Assembly: GCA_034440355.1 (NCBI GenBank)
Contig: JAWXBY010000038.1
Location: forward strand, 1 to 64,000
Direction of reading: 5' to 3'
DNA from: SZUA-430 sp034440355
Lineage (GTDB): Bacteria > Pseudomonadota > Alphaproteobacteria > Micropepsales > Micropepsaceae
Length of the DNA: 64,000 bases
The translations under genes and the position numbers were made by a program. Below, piece after piece: positions 41,935 to 50,753 of the stretch. How positions within the stretch are numbered: the first letter of the stretch is position 1; the number at the start of each line of letters is the position of its first letter. The notes beneath the pieces are model-generated. The model did no database searches and was not told where the DNA came from. It saw only the letters and a list, made by a program, of their open reading frames with translations.

Positions 41935-42711
41935 TCACCCCGCCCCCTCCACCAGAGGCTCGCCGCCCACAGCGCGAACCATGGAAACCAGCGCCTCCCG
42001 CACCTCAGCCAGCCGCGCCGTATCATTCCCGCGCGCCACAAGACTGGTGCCGAACTTCCCATCGCGTGAGAACGGATAGCTGCCCAGCGGCACATCCGGA
42101 TACGTCTTCTGCAGACCCGCAAGCCCCGCCGCGATCGCCCCCTCTCCGAGAAAGACGCTGACCGTCACCGCCGTAAGCGCCTGCCCCGCCACCAGCCGCC
42201 GCCGCACGTCTTCCAGCATCGCTTGCATCACCGCCGGGATGCCGGCCATGACAAACACGTTGCCCAGCTGAAACCCCGGCGCTGCCGACAACGGATTGGC
42301 GATCAAACTCGCGCCGTAAGGAATACGCGCCATCCGCTGCCGCGCCTCATTGAACCCACCGATATTCATCGACGCATAACGCGCCGACAGCGCCGCAAAC
42401 ACACCCGGGTGAAGATCAATCGCCGTCCCGAACGCCGCCGCCATACAGTCGGCCGTAATGTCGTCGTGCGTCGGCCCGATCCCGCCGGTCGAAAACACGT
42501 AGTCATAGCGCGCGCTCAACGCCCGCACCGCGCCGACGATCTCCGCTTCGATATCGGGCACCACCCGCGCCTCGCGCACGGGAATCCCGATCTGCCCCAG
42601 CCACCGCGCGATGTAACCGGTGTTGGTATCCTGCGTCCGCCCCGACAGAATCTCGTCCCCAATGACGAGAATGGCGGCGCCCCGCGTCCGCGACAGCGGC
42701 TCAGCGTCCAT
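41935..42711 (-). CDS. CinA-type molybdopterin-binding domain protein
   Basis: A 258-residue protein with the MoCF/CinA N-terminal domain: VIGDEILSGRTQDTNTGYIARWL and VFSTGGIGPTHDDITADCM. It lacks the C-terminal amidase (PncC) domain of full CinA, so it corresponds to the stand-alone alphaproteobacterial form; ADP-ribose pyrophosphatase activity is reported for the family. The ATG at 42711 is used because AAGG lies 8 bases upstream; an upstream TTG at 42726 is possible. It is divergent from map. Confidence 0.88.
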   Translation of the reverse strand: MDAEPLSRTRGAAILVIGDEILSGRTQDTNTGYIARWLGQIGIPVREARVVPDIEAEIVGAVRALSARYDYVFSTGGIGPTHDDITADCMAAAFGTAIDLHPGVFAALSARYASMNIGGFNEARQRMARIPYGASLIANPLSAAPGFQLGNVFVMAGIPAVMQAMLEDVRRRLVAGQALTAVTVSVFLGEGAIAAGLAGLQKTYPDVPLGSYPFSRDGKFGTSLVARGNDTARLAEVREALVSMVRAVGGEPLVEGAG

Positions 42712-42812
42712 TTTCAGCACCTTCAAGAGACATTAGCCAACGCCCGGTATCGTCCTATATTATGTCCGTCCATTCGAACATCGGTCCACTGAAAGAGCCC
42801 CGCGAAGCCCGC

Positions 42813-43637
42813 ATGTCCTACGTCCCCGCCTCGGAAATCACAGCCACACGCACCTCGGGCGCCATCAAGCTGCACGGGCCGGAAGCCTTCGCCGGCATGC
42901 GCAAGGCCGGCCGCGTCTCCGCCGAATGCCTCGACATGCTGGCCGCGAAGGTCGTCCCCGGCGTCACGACCCAGGAGATCGACGACCTCGTCTACGACTT
43001 CGTCAGCGCGCAGGGCGCCCTGCCCGCTACCATCTTCTACCGCGGGTACCGCCACGCCAGCTGCACGTCGATCAACGAAGTCGTCTGCCACGGCATGCCC
43101 AGCGACCGCGAGCTGAAGGACGGCGACATCATCAACATCGACGTCACCTCGATCGTCGACGGCTGGCACGGCGACACCAGCCGCATGTACCTGGTCGGCG
43201 ACCCAGCGCTCAAATCCCGCCGCCTCGTCGACGTCACGTACGAAGCGATGATGCGCGGCATCCAAGCGATCAAGCCCGGCGCCACCACCGGCGACATCGG
43301 CCACGCGATCCAAGCCTATGCCGAAGCCCATTCCTACTCCGTCGTCCGTGACTTCTGCGGCCACGGCGTCGGCCAAGTCTTCCACGACGCGCCGAACATC
43401 TTGCACTACGGCCGCGCCGGTGCGGGCCTTGCCCTGCGCGAAGGCATGATCTTCACCGTGGAGCCGATGATCAACGCCGGCAAATACGCCGTGAAGCTCA
43501 AGAACGACGGCTGGACCGCGGTCACGAAGGACCGCTCGCTCTCCGCTCAGTTCGAACACACCGTGGGCGTGACGGCGACCGGCGTCGAGATCTTCACGGC
43601 CTCGCCCGTCGGCCTGCACAAACCGCCTTACGCCTAA
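42813..43637 (+). CDS. map: Methionine aminopeptidase, type I
   Basis: Removes the N-terminal Met from nascent proteins. The 274-residue product (from MSYVPASEITATR) has the pita-bread fold ligands: NIDVTSIVDGWHGDTSRM (Asp pair), FCGHGVGQVFHDAP (His), FTVEPMI (Glu) and FEHTVGV (Glu). A longer frame from 42762 has no ribosome site. The stop codon directly abuts the radC ATG, so the two are co-transcribed. Confidence 0.93.
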   Translation: MSYVPASEITATRTSGAIKLHGPEAFAGMRKAGRVSAECLDMLAAKVVPGVTTQEIDDLVYDFVSAQGALPATIFYRGYRHASCTSINEVVCHGMPSDRELKDGDIINIDVTSIVDGWHGDTSRMYLVGDPALKSRRLVDVTYEAMMRGIQAIKPGATTGDIGHAIQAYAEAHSYSVVRDFCGHGVGQVFHDAPNILHYGRAGAGLALREGMIFTVEPMINAGKYAVKLKNDGWTAVTKDRSLSAQFEHTVGVTATGVEIFTASPVGLHKPPYA

Positions 43638-44360
43638 ATGCCAAAGCGCGGTCTCTCTGACGCCGCGCCTATCGCCGCCGAGATTCCGCACTACCTCGGC
43701 CACCGCGACCGCTTGCGCCAACGTCTGCGCGAAGGCGGAGAAGACGCCCTGCCCGATTACGAACTCCTTGAACTCGTCCTCTTCGCCGCGATCCCGCGCA
43801 TCGACGTAAAGCCGTTGGCCAAACGCATGCTCGCAGCCTTCAACGGCGATCTCGCCGAACTGGTCGCCGCGCCGCGCGATCGCCTGATGGAAATCGAAGG
43901 CGTCCGCGACACCGTCGTCGACCAGCTGAAGATCGTCCGCGCCGCATCCAACCGCCTGCTGCTCGAGAAGGCGAAGAAGAACGACGTCACGCTCTCCTCC
44001 TGGCGCGCCCTCGTTGACTACTGCATGGCGCAGATGTCGCGCGAGCCGACCGAGCAATTCCGCATCCTCTTCCTCGACCGCAAGAACAAGCTCCTGCGCG
44101 ACGAAGTCCAAGGCCGCGGCACCGTCGACCACACGCCGGTCTACCCGCGCGAGGTCGTCAAACGCGCCCTCGAACTCGGCGCCTCCTCGATCATCCTGGT
44201 GCACAATCATCCCAGCGGCGACCCGACGCCCTCGGCAAGCGACGTCGAGATGACGAAGGACATCGTCGCGGCGGCAAAGACGCTCGACATCACGGTCCAC
44301 GACCACCTCATCATCGGCCGCCACGGCCACGCGAGCCTGAAGCAACTCGGCTTGATGTAG
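43638..44360 (+). CDS. radC: RadC family JAB-domain protein
   Basis: 240 residues with helix-hairpin-helix-like segments in the N-terminal half (LMEIEGVRDTVVDQLKI) and the C-terminal MPN/JAB metal site HNHPSGDPTPSASDVEMT. The family is called RadC, but a DNA-repair role has not held up generally. The ATG follows the map stop with no gap. Confidence 0.92.
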   Translation: MPKRGLSDAAPIAAEIPHYLGHRDRLRQRLREGGEDALPDYELLELVLFAAIPRIDVKPLAKRMLAAFNGDLAELVAAPRDRLMEIEGVRDTVVDQLKIVRAASNRLLLEKAKKNDVTLSSWRALVDYCMAQMSREPTEQFRILFLDRKNKLLRDEVQGRGTVDHTPVYPREVVKRALELGASSIILVHNHPSGDPTPSASDVEMTKDIVAAAKTLDITVHDHLIIGRHGHASLKQLGLM

Positions 44361-44743
44361 CGGCGCACTACCGCTTGCGATCCAAGGGCCGCGCGCACAC
44401 AAAGAAAAAACAAACGCGATCCGATCCATCACACCGTCACATTGGCGGAAATCCGCCCAAACTGCCGTCACGTTGCCATCACATACCCATCACATGTGAC
44501 ACCAACCGCCAAACCACCTGCGCCAACAATCTGCACACGGACGAAAAAGAACAATTATAGAACATTCAGGATCGGATTGAAACGCGCCGATCGCCGCAAG
44601 AAGAGCGAGCGAGGACGCCCGGGTCCCAGGACAAGAGCGAGCTTCTTCGAGCTTGCGGTCTACGATCGTGGGTCGCGCGCTTCTTTTCCGGACCAAACTT
44701 CTCCAAATGGCGCGATCATCAGCTGAATGGTAGAGCTGCAGGT
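44361..44743. other. Intergenic region between radC and the LysR gene
   Basis: 383 bases with no supported gene. It includes five CCRTCAC copies in 68 bases (listed separately) and a moderately A/T-rich section 44535-44570. The promoter of the LysR gene is presumably near its right end. No terminator-like hairpin is obvious after radC. Confidence 0.45.
44426..44493 (+). repeat. Five direct copies of CCRTCAC
   Basis: CCATCAC or CCGTCAC starts at 44426, 44434, 44465, 44476 and 44487. The last three are spaced exactly 11 bases apart, about one helical turn, which is what a protein binding one DNA face would use. No regulator is known from sequence. Confidence 0.55.
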
Positions 44744-45676
44744 ATGTCACCGATTGATGTTGATGTTTCGCTTTCCCAACTCCGATGTTTCGTCGCGGTG
44801 GTGGACACCGGATCGCTGGCGGAAGCCGGCCGCCAACTCGGGATGTCGACGCCAAGCGTTTCCAAAGCAATCGCGCGTCTGGAACAGACGTCGGGCGTGA
44901 AGCTCGTGCACCGATCGACCCATGCTGTCTCGTTGACCCAGGACGGGGAACAGCTGGTTGAGTTGGCCCGCGAAGTCGTGCGCGCCGCCGCCGACTTCAG
45001 CCGATCGGTCCAGAGTCAAGAAAGCGACGCCGGCTGGGTGCGCGTCACAGCGCCCGTCGCCTTCATGCGCGACGTACTGGCGCCGCTCTTTGCGGAATTC
45101 AGTCGGGAAAACCCCGGCATTCGGCTCGATCTTCGCTCGGGCAATGAGCTTGCGGATCTGGCCAAAGATGGCATCGATCTTGCGATCCGCAGCGGTTCTC
45201 TGGTTCGCGTTCCGGGTCACCTGCAGACGGCCTGGTTCAAGTTTCCTTGGGTGGTTTGCGCCTCACCAGCGTACCTCAACGGACGTGAGCGGCCGGAGCA
45301 GCCCAGCGACCTCGCGGCGCACAAGCTGATTGGTTTTCGAAACCAGCGCACCGGCCAAGTTCGTCCGTGGTGGTTTCGTCAACCCGGCAACGAAATCGAT
45401 GTCGTTCAGGTCGCGCCCGACGCTTCGTCCGTCTTCGACGACGGTGCTTCGGCGTGGAAGGCCGTCCTGCACGGTGCGGGCATCGCGTCCGCACCTCTCT
45501 GGCTGGCCGCAGATGATCTCAGAGCGGGACGCGCTGTTGAGCTCCTTCGTGATTGGCGCCACGCTGATGTGACAATGAACTTCTTGCGTCGCGATCGGCG
45601 ACTGACGCCGCAGCGCATCGAGACCATAATGTCTTTTCTTCGCCGGCGCGCGCCACCGCTGACGGACCTGATCTGA
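44744..45676 (+). CDS. LysR family transcriptional regulator
   Basis: 310 residues with an N-terminal winged helix (LSQLRCFVAVVDTGSLAEAG and STPSVSKAIARLEQ) and a C-terminal effector domain (VRVTAPVAFMRDVLAPLF, LDLRSGNELADL). The CrgA/DsdC-like group is likely. The gene converges on the SnoaL-like gene, so its target is not obviously next door; with a clear 380-base region upstream it may be autoregulated. Confidence 0.9.
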   Translation: MSPIDVDVSLSQLRCFVAVVDTGSLAEAGRQLGMSTPSVSKAIARLEQTSGVKLVHRSTHAVSLTQDGEQLVELAREVVRAAADFSRSVQSQESDAGWVRVTAPVAFMRDVLAPLFAEFSRENPGIRLDLRSGNELADLAKDGIDLAIRSGSLVRVPGHLQTAWFKFPWVVCASPAYLNGRERPEQPSDLAAHKLIGFRNQRTGQVRPWWFRQPGNEIDVVQVAPDASSVFDDGASAWKAVLHGAGIASAPLWLAADDLRAGRAVELLRDWRHADVTMNFLRRDRRLTPQRIETIMSFLRRRAPPLTDLI

Positions 45677-45691
45677 CGCCGCCGCGTTTTT

Positions 45692-46249
45692 CTACTTCAG
45701 CAATTGCTTTTCCACCCGGACGAACATGAGAATGCTCTCGATGCGGCCTTGTCCGTCGTAAGCGAGCACGTCGTGGCCCGAGAACCCCGGTTGACCCTGA
45801 GCATCGACGAGCTGCCAGGCAGCAAGCGCATGATTTTCCCAACCCATCATCTCGTTCAAGCGAAACGACCCGCCGGGGGTGCGCTTTTGGAAGTCCTGCA
45901 GATGCACAGCCACATCGGCCAATCCGCGTCGCGTCTGCGTAGAGTTGGTGAACACGATGTCTTCCGACAGGCATTCGCGGAGGAGCTTTGCTCGCTCAGC
46001 GTCGGGAACAGCGGACCAAGCGGAGAGATAGATTTCGTAGGTCTTGATTCGCGGATCCGACATTGGTTTCTGCTCTTTCGTAAGGGAGGGAGGAGAGGCC
46101 CGGCCTGGCGTCTGCCATCCGACGAGCAGAAGCGCAGTGGCAGCGACAGTGGCGCGACGCGTGAAGGAGTTGGCACGTGGCAACGTCGGCTGCGCGCACG
46201 CATCCTTGGCTGACTGGGCGGTCTGGTAGACGGGATCTCGGCTTCTCAT
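45692..46249 (-). CDS. SnoaL-like (NTF2-fold) protein with possible signal sequence
   Basis: The C-terminal 120 residues (from MSDPRIKTYEIYLSAW) form a SnoaL-like/NTF2-fold domain, a small cone that binds lipophilic ligands or does polyketide-type isomerisation. The frame continues upstream with an Arg-Arg plus hydrophobic segment (TRRATVAATALLLVGW) and good third-position G/C, so the protein may be exported, possibly by Tat. If the ATG at 46063 is used it would be a 123-residue cytosolic protein. The function is not known. Confidence 0.65.
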   Translation of the reverse strand: MRSRDPVYQTAQSAKDACAQPTLPRANSFTRRATVAATALLLVGWQTPGRASPPSLTKEQKPMSDPRIKTYEIYLSAWSAVPDAERAKLLRECLSEDIVFTNSTQTRRGLADVAVHLQDFQKRTPGGSFRLNEMMGWENHALAAWQLVDAQGQPGFSGHDVLAYDGQGRIESILMFVRVEKQLLK

Positions 46250-46429
46250 AATTCAACCGTGCCTGACCCCTCCGTCGTCGTGAAGCCGCTCACGGAGCAA
46301 GACAGTGTTGCCCTCGCACTCAGCACAAAATCAGGGCCGTCTGCCGGCGCTACTCGCGCGCACGCCAGGCGCACGGCCCACTTGCTTGCGACACCAATGT
46401 GTCTCGCAGGACCACGCGTCGATGCGCCC

Positions 46430-47494
46430 CTAATGCCCGTGCCGGTGATGCAGATCGGGATAGTGCCGGTGTTTGTGCCGCATCGGCGGATGCGCGTGGG
46501 CGTGCGCGTGAGGTTCGCCAGGCGGGTCGCTGCTGAGATGGCTGTGCTGGTGGTGCTCATCGTGGATATGCGCGTGGTGATGCGTCAGTTCATCGTGCTC
46601 ATGCCAATGATCGTGGTTTTCCGTCAGGTGAAGCCATACGCCCAGGCCCATCAGCGCGGCTGCAATCGCGAATACGATGCCAAGCGGCTCCTGAAACAAC
46701 GGGATCGCGATGATCGCCCCGACGAAGGGCGCAGTCGAGAAATACGCCCCGGTGCGGGCAGAGCCGAGATCGCGCAGCGCTCGCACAAAAAACACGAGGC
46801 TGATGCCGTAGCCGGCGAGACCAAGCACGCCGGCCGCCACAACGAGCGGAAAAGCGGGCCACGAGGCGCCGACCGCCAGACCCAAAATGACATTGGTCGT
46901 TCCCGCGGCAAGACCTTTGAGCATGGCGATCTGCATCGGATCGGCGCCTGAAATTTCGCGCGTCAGATTGTTGTCGACGCCCCAACAGGCGCACGCGGCG
47001 GCGACGAGCAACGCGCCAACGGACAGCGAGACCGAACCGAAGTCCCACGACAGCAGCACCGCGCCCGCGAGAATCGCCATCGCGCCCAAGAACAAGCGGC
47101 GGTCCACATTCTCGCGATAGAAGAGCCAGGCGATCAGCATCGTCGCCAGCCCTTCCAGATTGAGCAGCAAGGACGCGGCCGATCCCGTGGTCGACTGCAA
47201 ACCGAGCATCAGAAGCGAGGGGCCCGCGACGCCGCCGAAGAACACCACGGCCGCCATCCGCCGAAAGTCCGACCGTTGCAACGCGGCCTCCGCGCGCGGC
47301 GCGCCGGCATCGCGGCGCATGTAGCGCCACGCGGCAAGACCCAGGCCCGAGCCCAGATACAGAAAACCCGCCAGCAAGAACGCGTTGACATCTTCGCCGA
47401 TCAGCTTGGCGAGCGGTGTGCTCAGCCCAAACAACGCGGCCGCAGCCAGCGCAAAGACTGGGCTGCCATACGGTTTGCTATCGCCGTGCTGCAT
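46430..47494 (-). CDS. DMT/EamA transporter with histidine-rich C-terminal tail
   Basis: Inner-membrane transporter with ten hydrophobic segments (EamA twice), 354 residues from MQHGDSKPYGSPVFALAAA. The last 60 residues form a His-rich tail (HDHWHEHDELTHHHAHIHDE, then HRHYPDLHHRHGH), the kind found on zinc, nickel or cobalt proteins. I recall similar tails on other EamA transporters, so the architecture is not unique. Metal handling is inferred from the tail and from the HupE-like and His-rich genes upstream on the same strand. A frame extending upstream is a shadow of the ADH gene. Confidence 0.88.
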   Translation of the reverse strand: MQHGDSKPYGSPVFALAAAALFGLSTPLAKLIGEDVNAFLLAGFLYLGSGLGLAAWRYMRRDAGAPRAEAALQRSDFRRMAAVVFFGGVAGPSLLMLGLQSTTGSAASLLLNLEGLATMLIAWLFYRENVDRRLFLGAMAILAGAVLLSWDFGSVSLSVGALLVAAACACWGVDNNLTREISGADPMQIAMLKGLAAGTTNVILGLAVGASWPAFPLVVAAGVLGLAGYGISLVFFVRALRDLGSARTGAYFSTAPFVGAIIAIPLFQEPLGIVFAIAAALMGLGVWLHLTENHDHWHEHDELTHHHAHIHDEHHQHSHLSSDPPGEPHAHAHAHPPMRHKHRHYPDLHHRHGH

Positions 47495-47601
47495 CGCGTT
47501 ACTCGCTGGGCGCGGCCTGCGCCGGTTCGTCGCGGACCTCAGACAGTCTAGCCGCTTCTTGCCCGTCTGGCCCACCGAATGAAACGCAACGGCGCGCGGA
47601 C

Positions 47602-48705
47602 TTACCTGTCCATCAACAGCACGACCTTCACGCACTCCCCGCGATGCTGCGCGGCGATCGCTTCGTTGATCTGGCTGAACGGAAACGTCTTGATCATCCG
47701 GTCGAACGGCAACGCGCCGCGCCGGTAATGCTCCATCAGCTCCGGCAGAAAGACGTCCGGATCGCTGTCGCCTTCGATGATGCCTCTCACCGTGTGGCCG
47801 AACGTCATCGCGGTGTTCACGTCGCCGGGCAGCGGCGTGCCGGGCGGCGTAACGCCGACGATGCCGAACACGGCCTTGGGCGCCATCGCGTTCATCACCG
47901 CCTTCTGCACGTCCGGCACGCCGGTCGTATCGAACGCGTAGTCGACGCCGAGCGGCACGATCGCGCGCACCGCCGCCGCCAAGTCGGCATCCACTTTTGG
48001 GTCGATGACATGCGTCGCGCCGAATTCCCGCGCCATCGCGCGCCGCGAAGCGTGCGGCTCGACCACGATGATCGTGCCGCAGCGCTGGATCTTCGCGCCC
48101 ATCACCGCACTCAGGCCCACCGGCCCGCCACCTGTTATCAACAGCGACGACCCCGCCTTGCACGCAAGCGATCGCATGATGCTGCCCGCCCCCGTCTGAA
48201 TCCCGCAGCCCAATGGCCCGATCAGCTCCAGCGGAATATCCGCCGGCACCTTCACGACATTGCGCTCATAGGTCAGCGCATGCGTCGCAAACGACGATTG
48301 CCCGAAGAAATTGCTGCCGACGTCCGCGCCGCCCGCATGCAGCGCCTTGGAACCGTCGCTGCGCATGCCGGCATAGTTCAGCATCGGCATCGTGTGGCAA
48401 TACGCGGCATCCCCGCCGTCGCAACGCGGACAAGCGCCACACGAGCGGAACGTGATCGCCACCCGGTCGCCGGGCGCCACCTTTCGCACCTGCGCGCCGA
48501 CCTTCTCGACGATGCCCGATCCTTCGTGACCCAGCACCGCCGGCGCCGCGATAATCCCCGCGTCCTTGAACACGAGATCGGTGTGGCACACGCCGACCCC
48601 CACGATGCGCACCAAAATCTCATCCGCTCGCGGCTCGTCCAACTCCAGCGTCTTGAGCTCGAACGGCTGCCCCGGTCCTTGCGTCACGGCGGCTTGGACT
48701 TTCAT
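47602..48705 (-). CDS. Zinc-dependent alcohol dehydrogenase (aryl-alcohol type)
   Basis: MDR-family dehydrogenase of 367 residues from MKVQAAVTQGPGQ. The catalytic zinc ligands are in GVCHTDLVFKD and GHEGSG, the structural-zinc cysteines in CGACPRCDGGDAAYC, and the cofactor loop is ITGGGPVGLSAVMGA. It resembles aryl/benzyl-alcohol or geraniol dehydrogenases, the class I/III-like MDR enzymes. It lies between the DMT transporter and the anchor protein gene, all on the minus strand. Confidence 0.88.
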   Translation of the reverse strand: MKVQAAVTQGPGQPFELKTLELDEPRADEILVRIVGVGVCHTDLVFKDAGIIAAPAVLGHEGSGIVEKVGAQVRKVAPGDRVAITFRSCGACPRCDGGDAAYCHTMPMLNYAGMRSDGSKALHAGGADVGSNFFGQSSFATHALTYERNVVKVPADIPLELIGPLGCGIQTGAGSIMRSLACKAGSSLLITGGGPVGLSAVMGAKIQRCGTIIVVEPHASRRAMAREFGATHVIDPKVDADLAAAVRAIVPLGVDYAFDTTGVPDVQKAVMNAMAPKAVFGIVGVTPPGTPLPGDVNTAMTFGHTVRGIIEGDSDPDVFLPELMEHYRRGALPFDRMIKTFPFSQINEAIAAQHRGECVKVVLLMDR

Positions 48706-48858
48706 CGGCGTCTCCTTTGCTCCGGGCTTAGTGCGATCAACGTAGCCCTTCGTCAATCCCGATCCGGCACAGCAGAACGAGCAGAGTGGTCGGAACTTAC
48801 GCCGCCAAGCCGTCGGCGGGATGCGCGGAGCCAGGCGCTCCGCGCACCTAAGCGCACG

Positions 48859-49476
48859 TCACTCGGCGCCAACAGCCTTGGGCAGGATGCCTTCTTTGTT
48901 GCCGGCCTCACCCGGCGGAACGAGGTCGTAGAATCCGGCGATCCTCAAACGCACGACAATCGGCTTGGCGGACTTGTTTTGCCAATACCAACCGTGAACG
49001 CCGTCGACGGGTGCAACGAGCGAACCGTCGGAACGCGACGCGGTCGCCTGCTTGAACTCGACCACGTGGATATCCGGACCATCGGTCTCGGAGTGCAGAT
49101 CGAAAAAGAGACCGTCCGCGTCAGCGCCCTCCGCTTCCCAAGAGTAAATCAGCGTCGCGCCGTCTTTCATCCGCACTTTGTATTCGAGGTCGCTCGCCCC
49201 GCCGCCGCCCTTCGCCGACAACGGAATTTCGACGACATCGGAGCGAAAGCCGGTTTCGTAGAACCGCGCCGCCGATCCCGTCGCCAGCGTAGCCGCGCCG
49301 CCGCCTAAGTCTTTGAGACCCAGCAACGTACCGACGCCCGTCGGGTCGCGTCCGAATTCGGCCGGCAGCACCACCGTCACGCTTAGAACGGTGGCAACCA
49401 GCGCCGCGCCCAGCGTGAGCACCGTCAGGCGCCGAAGCGACAGCGGATTCTTGATCTGACCTTCCGTCATTGTCAT
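48859..49476 (-). CDS. Transmembrane anchor protein family
   Basis: 205 residues with one N-terminal transmembrane helix (RLTVLTLGAALVATVLSVTVVLP) and the family string LPAEFGRDPTGVGTLLGL, as in proteins called transmembrane anchor proteins. The periplasmic domain is beta-rich (FFDLHSETDGPDIHVVEF, VHGWYWQNKSAKPIVVRLRI) with a Trp-Tyr-Trp segment. Its ATG overlaps the HupE-like gene stop by 4 bases, so the two are coupled and probably form a complex. Biochemical role unknown. Confidence 0.8.
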   Translation of the reverse strand: MTMTEGQIKNPLSLRRLTVLTLGAALVATVLSVTVVLPAEFGRDPTGVGTLLGLKDLGGGAATLATGSAARFYETGFRSDVVEIPLSAKGGGGASDLEYKVRMKDGATLIYSWEAEGADADGLFFDLHSETDGPDIHVVEFKQATASRSDGSLVAPVDGVHGWYWQNKSAKPIVVRLRIAGFYDLVPPGEAGNKEGILPKAVGAE

Positions 49477-50180
49477 GCCCCTTTCTCAATGAGGTAACCG
49501 AGGAGTTGGTATTGCGTGAGCAGAAAACCGGCGAACATCAGCGCGACGTTGGCCGCGACCGCCTGCCCTTCGAAGTTGCGGCGCGTGCGCCACCAAACGA
49601 TCACCAGCAACATCACCGAGAGCGCGATCAGCTGCCCGATTTCGACCCCGACGTTGAAAGCGATCATGTTGGGAATGAGCCCGTTCGGCGACAGGTCCAA
49701 GTCCTGAAGCTTCGTGGCAAGACCGAAGCCATGCACGAGGCCGAAGCCGAACACCGCGCCGCGCAAGTCCGGCTGGAACCCGAACAGGCGCACGAAGCCG
49801 CCGAGATTGTCGAACGCTTTATAGGCGACCGACAAACCGACCACGGCATCGACGAGGTGGGCGTTGACGTGAATGTCACCCAGCACGCCCGCCAGCAGCG
49901 TCACGCTATGCCCGATGCTGAACAGCGTCACGTAGAGCGCGACATGCGTCAGCCGGTACAAAAAGAAGACGACGCCCAGGATAAAGAGCAAATGGTCGTA
50001 GCCCGTGACCATGTGCTTCGCACCGAGATACAGGAACGGAATGATTTGCGGCCCGCTGCTTCCCGCAACGAACGCAGCATCCTTGCCCTGAACCCCATGG
50101 GCGGCGGCATCGCCAACTACGGCGACGAGAAAGACGGCAAGCGCGCTCATCGCGAGCAGCCGCAAGTAGATGTTGAACAT
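49473..50180 (-). CDS. HupE/UreJ-type membrane permease (HupE_UreJ_2)
   Basis: Multi-pass inner-membrane protein of 235 residues with signal-like first helix MFNIYLRLLAMSALAVFLV, then the hallmark GYDHLLFILGVVFFLYR and GFGLVHGFGLATKL. HupE/UreJ relatives import nickel for hydrogenase or urease, but no hydrogenase or urease gene is in this window. The partner anchor protein gene overlaps its stop by 4 bases. A His-rich periplasmic protein gene precedes it by 112 bases. Metal import or export is inferred. Confidence 0.88.
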   Translation of the reverse strand: MFNIYLRLLAMSALAVFLVAVVGDAAAHGVQGKDAAFVAGSSGPQIIPFLYLGAKHMVTGYDHLLFILGVVFFLYRLTHVALYVTLFSIGHSVTLLAGVLGDIHVNAHLVDAVVGLSVAYKAFDNLGGFVRLFGFQPDLRGAVFGFGLVHGFGLATKLQDLDLSPNGLIPNMIAFNVGVEIGQLIALSVMLLVIVWWRTRRNFEGQAVAANVALMFAGFLLTQYQLLGYLIEKGA

Positions 50181-50292
50181 CACGCGTTGATTCCACCGAT
50201 TATCGCAACGCGGCGAGCCGACCATTCCCGGTCGGACCTACGCGCGCTTCTTAGCAAGCCTGTGCATCGACGAAGTCGGGCAAAGCCCGTCG

Positions 50293-50640
50293 CTAGCCAA
50301 GCGGTGGACGCACAGGCGGCGAGAGCGCGATCCCGCGCAATGGTTGGTCGGCGCTGGGCAAACAATGCGCGCGCACGAAACCCGCGAGCGGCGCGTCTGG
50401 GACATTACAGTGCGCGACATCGAGCGACGAATGCGAGGCCTTGCTGTGATAATCGTCGTCGCCAATGGGGTGCGAATGGTCCACCGGATTGTGGTCGGCA
50501 TCGTGATCCGCGTCATGCGCGTCGGCATCCGCCGCCGCTGTCGCGACGTCGCCGTGCCCATGAGCATGCGCCGAAGCAGGCGTGGCCGAAAAAGCCAGCA
50601 CCGCCGCGAACACGCCGACGATCAGCAGATAAACGCGCAC
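50293..50640 (-). CDS. Histidine/aspartate-rich periplasmic protein (CzcI-like)
   Basis: 115 residues with signal peptide MRVYLLIVGVFAAVLAFSAT ending near ASAHA, then a His/Asp-rich stretch (HAHGHGD, DAHDADHDADHNPVDHSHP, DDDYHSKASHS) and two Cys (AHCNVPD, AHCLPS). This composition resembles CzcI-type proteins encoded in front of heavy-metal systems. It is expected to bind divalent metal outside the inner membrane. It precedes the HupE-like gene on the same strand. Confidence 0.7.
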   Translation of the reverse strand: MRVYLLIVGVFAAVLAFSATPASAHAHGHGDVATAAADADAHDADHDADHNPVDHSHPIGDDDYHSKASHSSLDVAHCNVPDAPLAGFVRAHCLPSADQPLRGIALSPPVRPPLG

Positions 50641-50753
50641 CCAAAGCCCCTTCCCAGCCCGATTTAGTCGGCAAAAACCGCGAACGCGTCAAGCGCCTAG
50701 GCAGGGCGCTCCGCGCCGCCTAAGGTCTCCCGGGCCGTTTCACTGGGAAAGAG

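Noticed and set aside
42723..44471. 582-codon open frame antisense to map and radC
   Set aside because: Both genes on the other strand have intact active sites; the product of the antisense frame has no recognisable domain.
44426..44493. CCRTCAC copies as a CRISPR array
   Set aside because: Units are 7 bases and the spacing is 8-31 bases; there are no cas genes.
47495..48163. In-frame N-terminal extension of the DMT transporter
   Set aside because: It runs antisense-free but out of frame through the alcohol dehydrogenase gene and has no transporter features before MQHGDSK.
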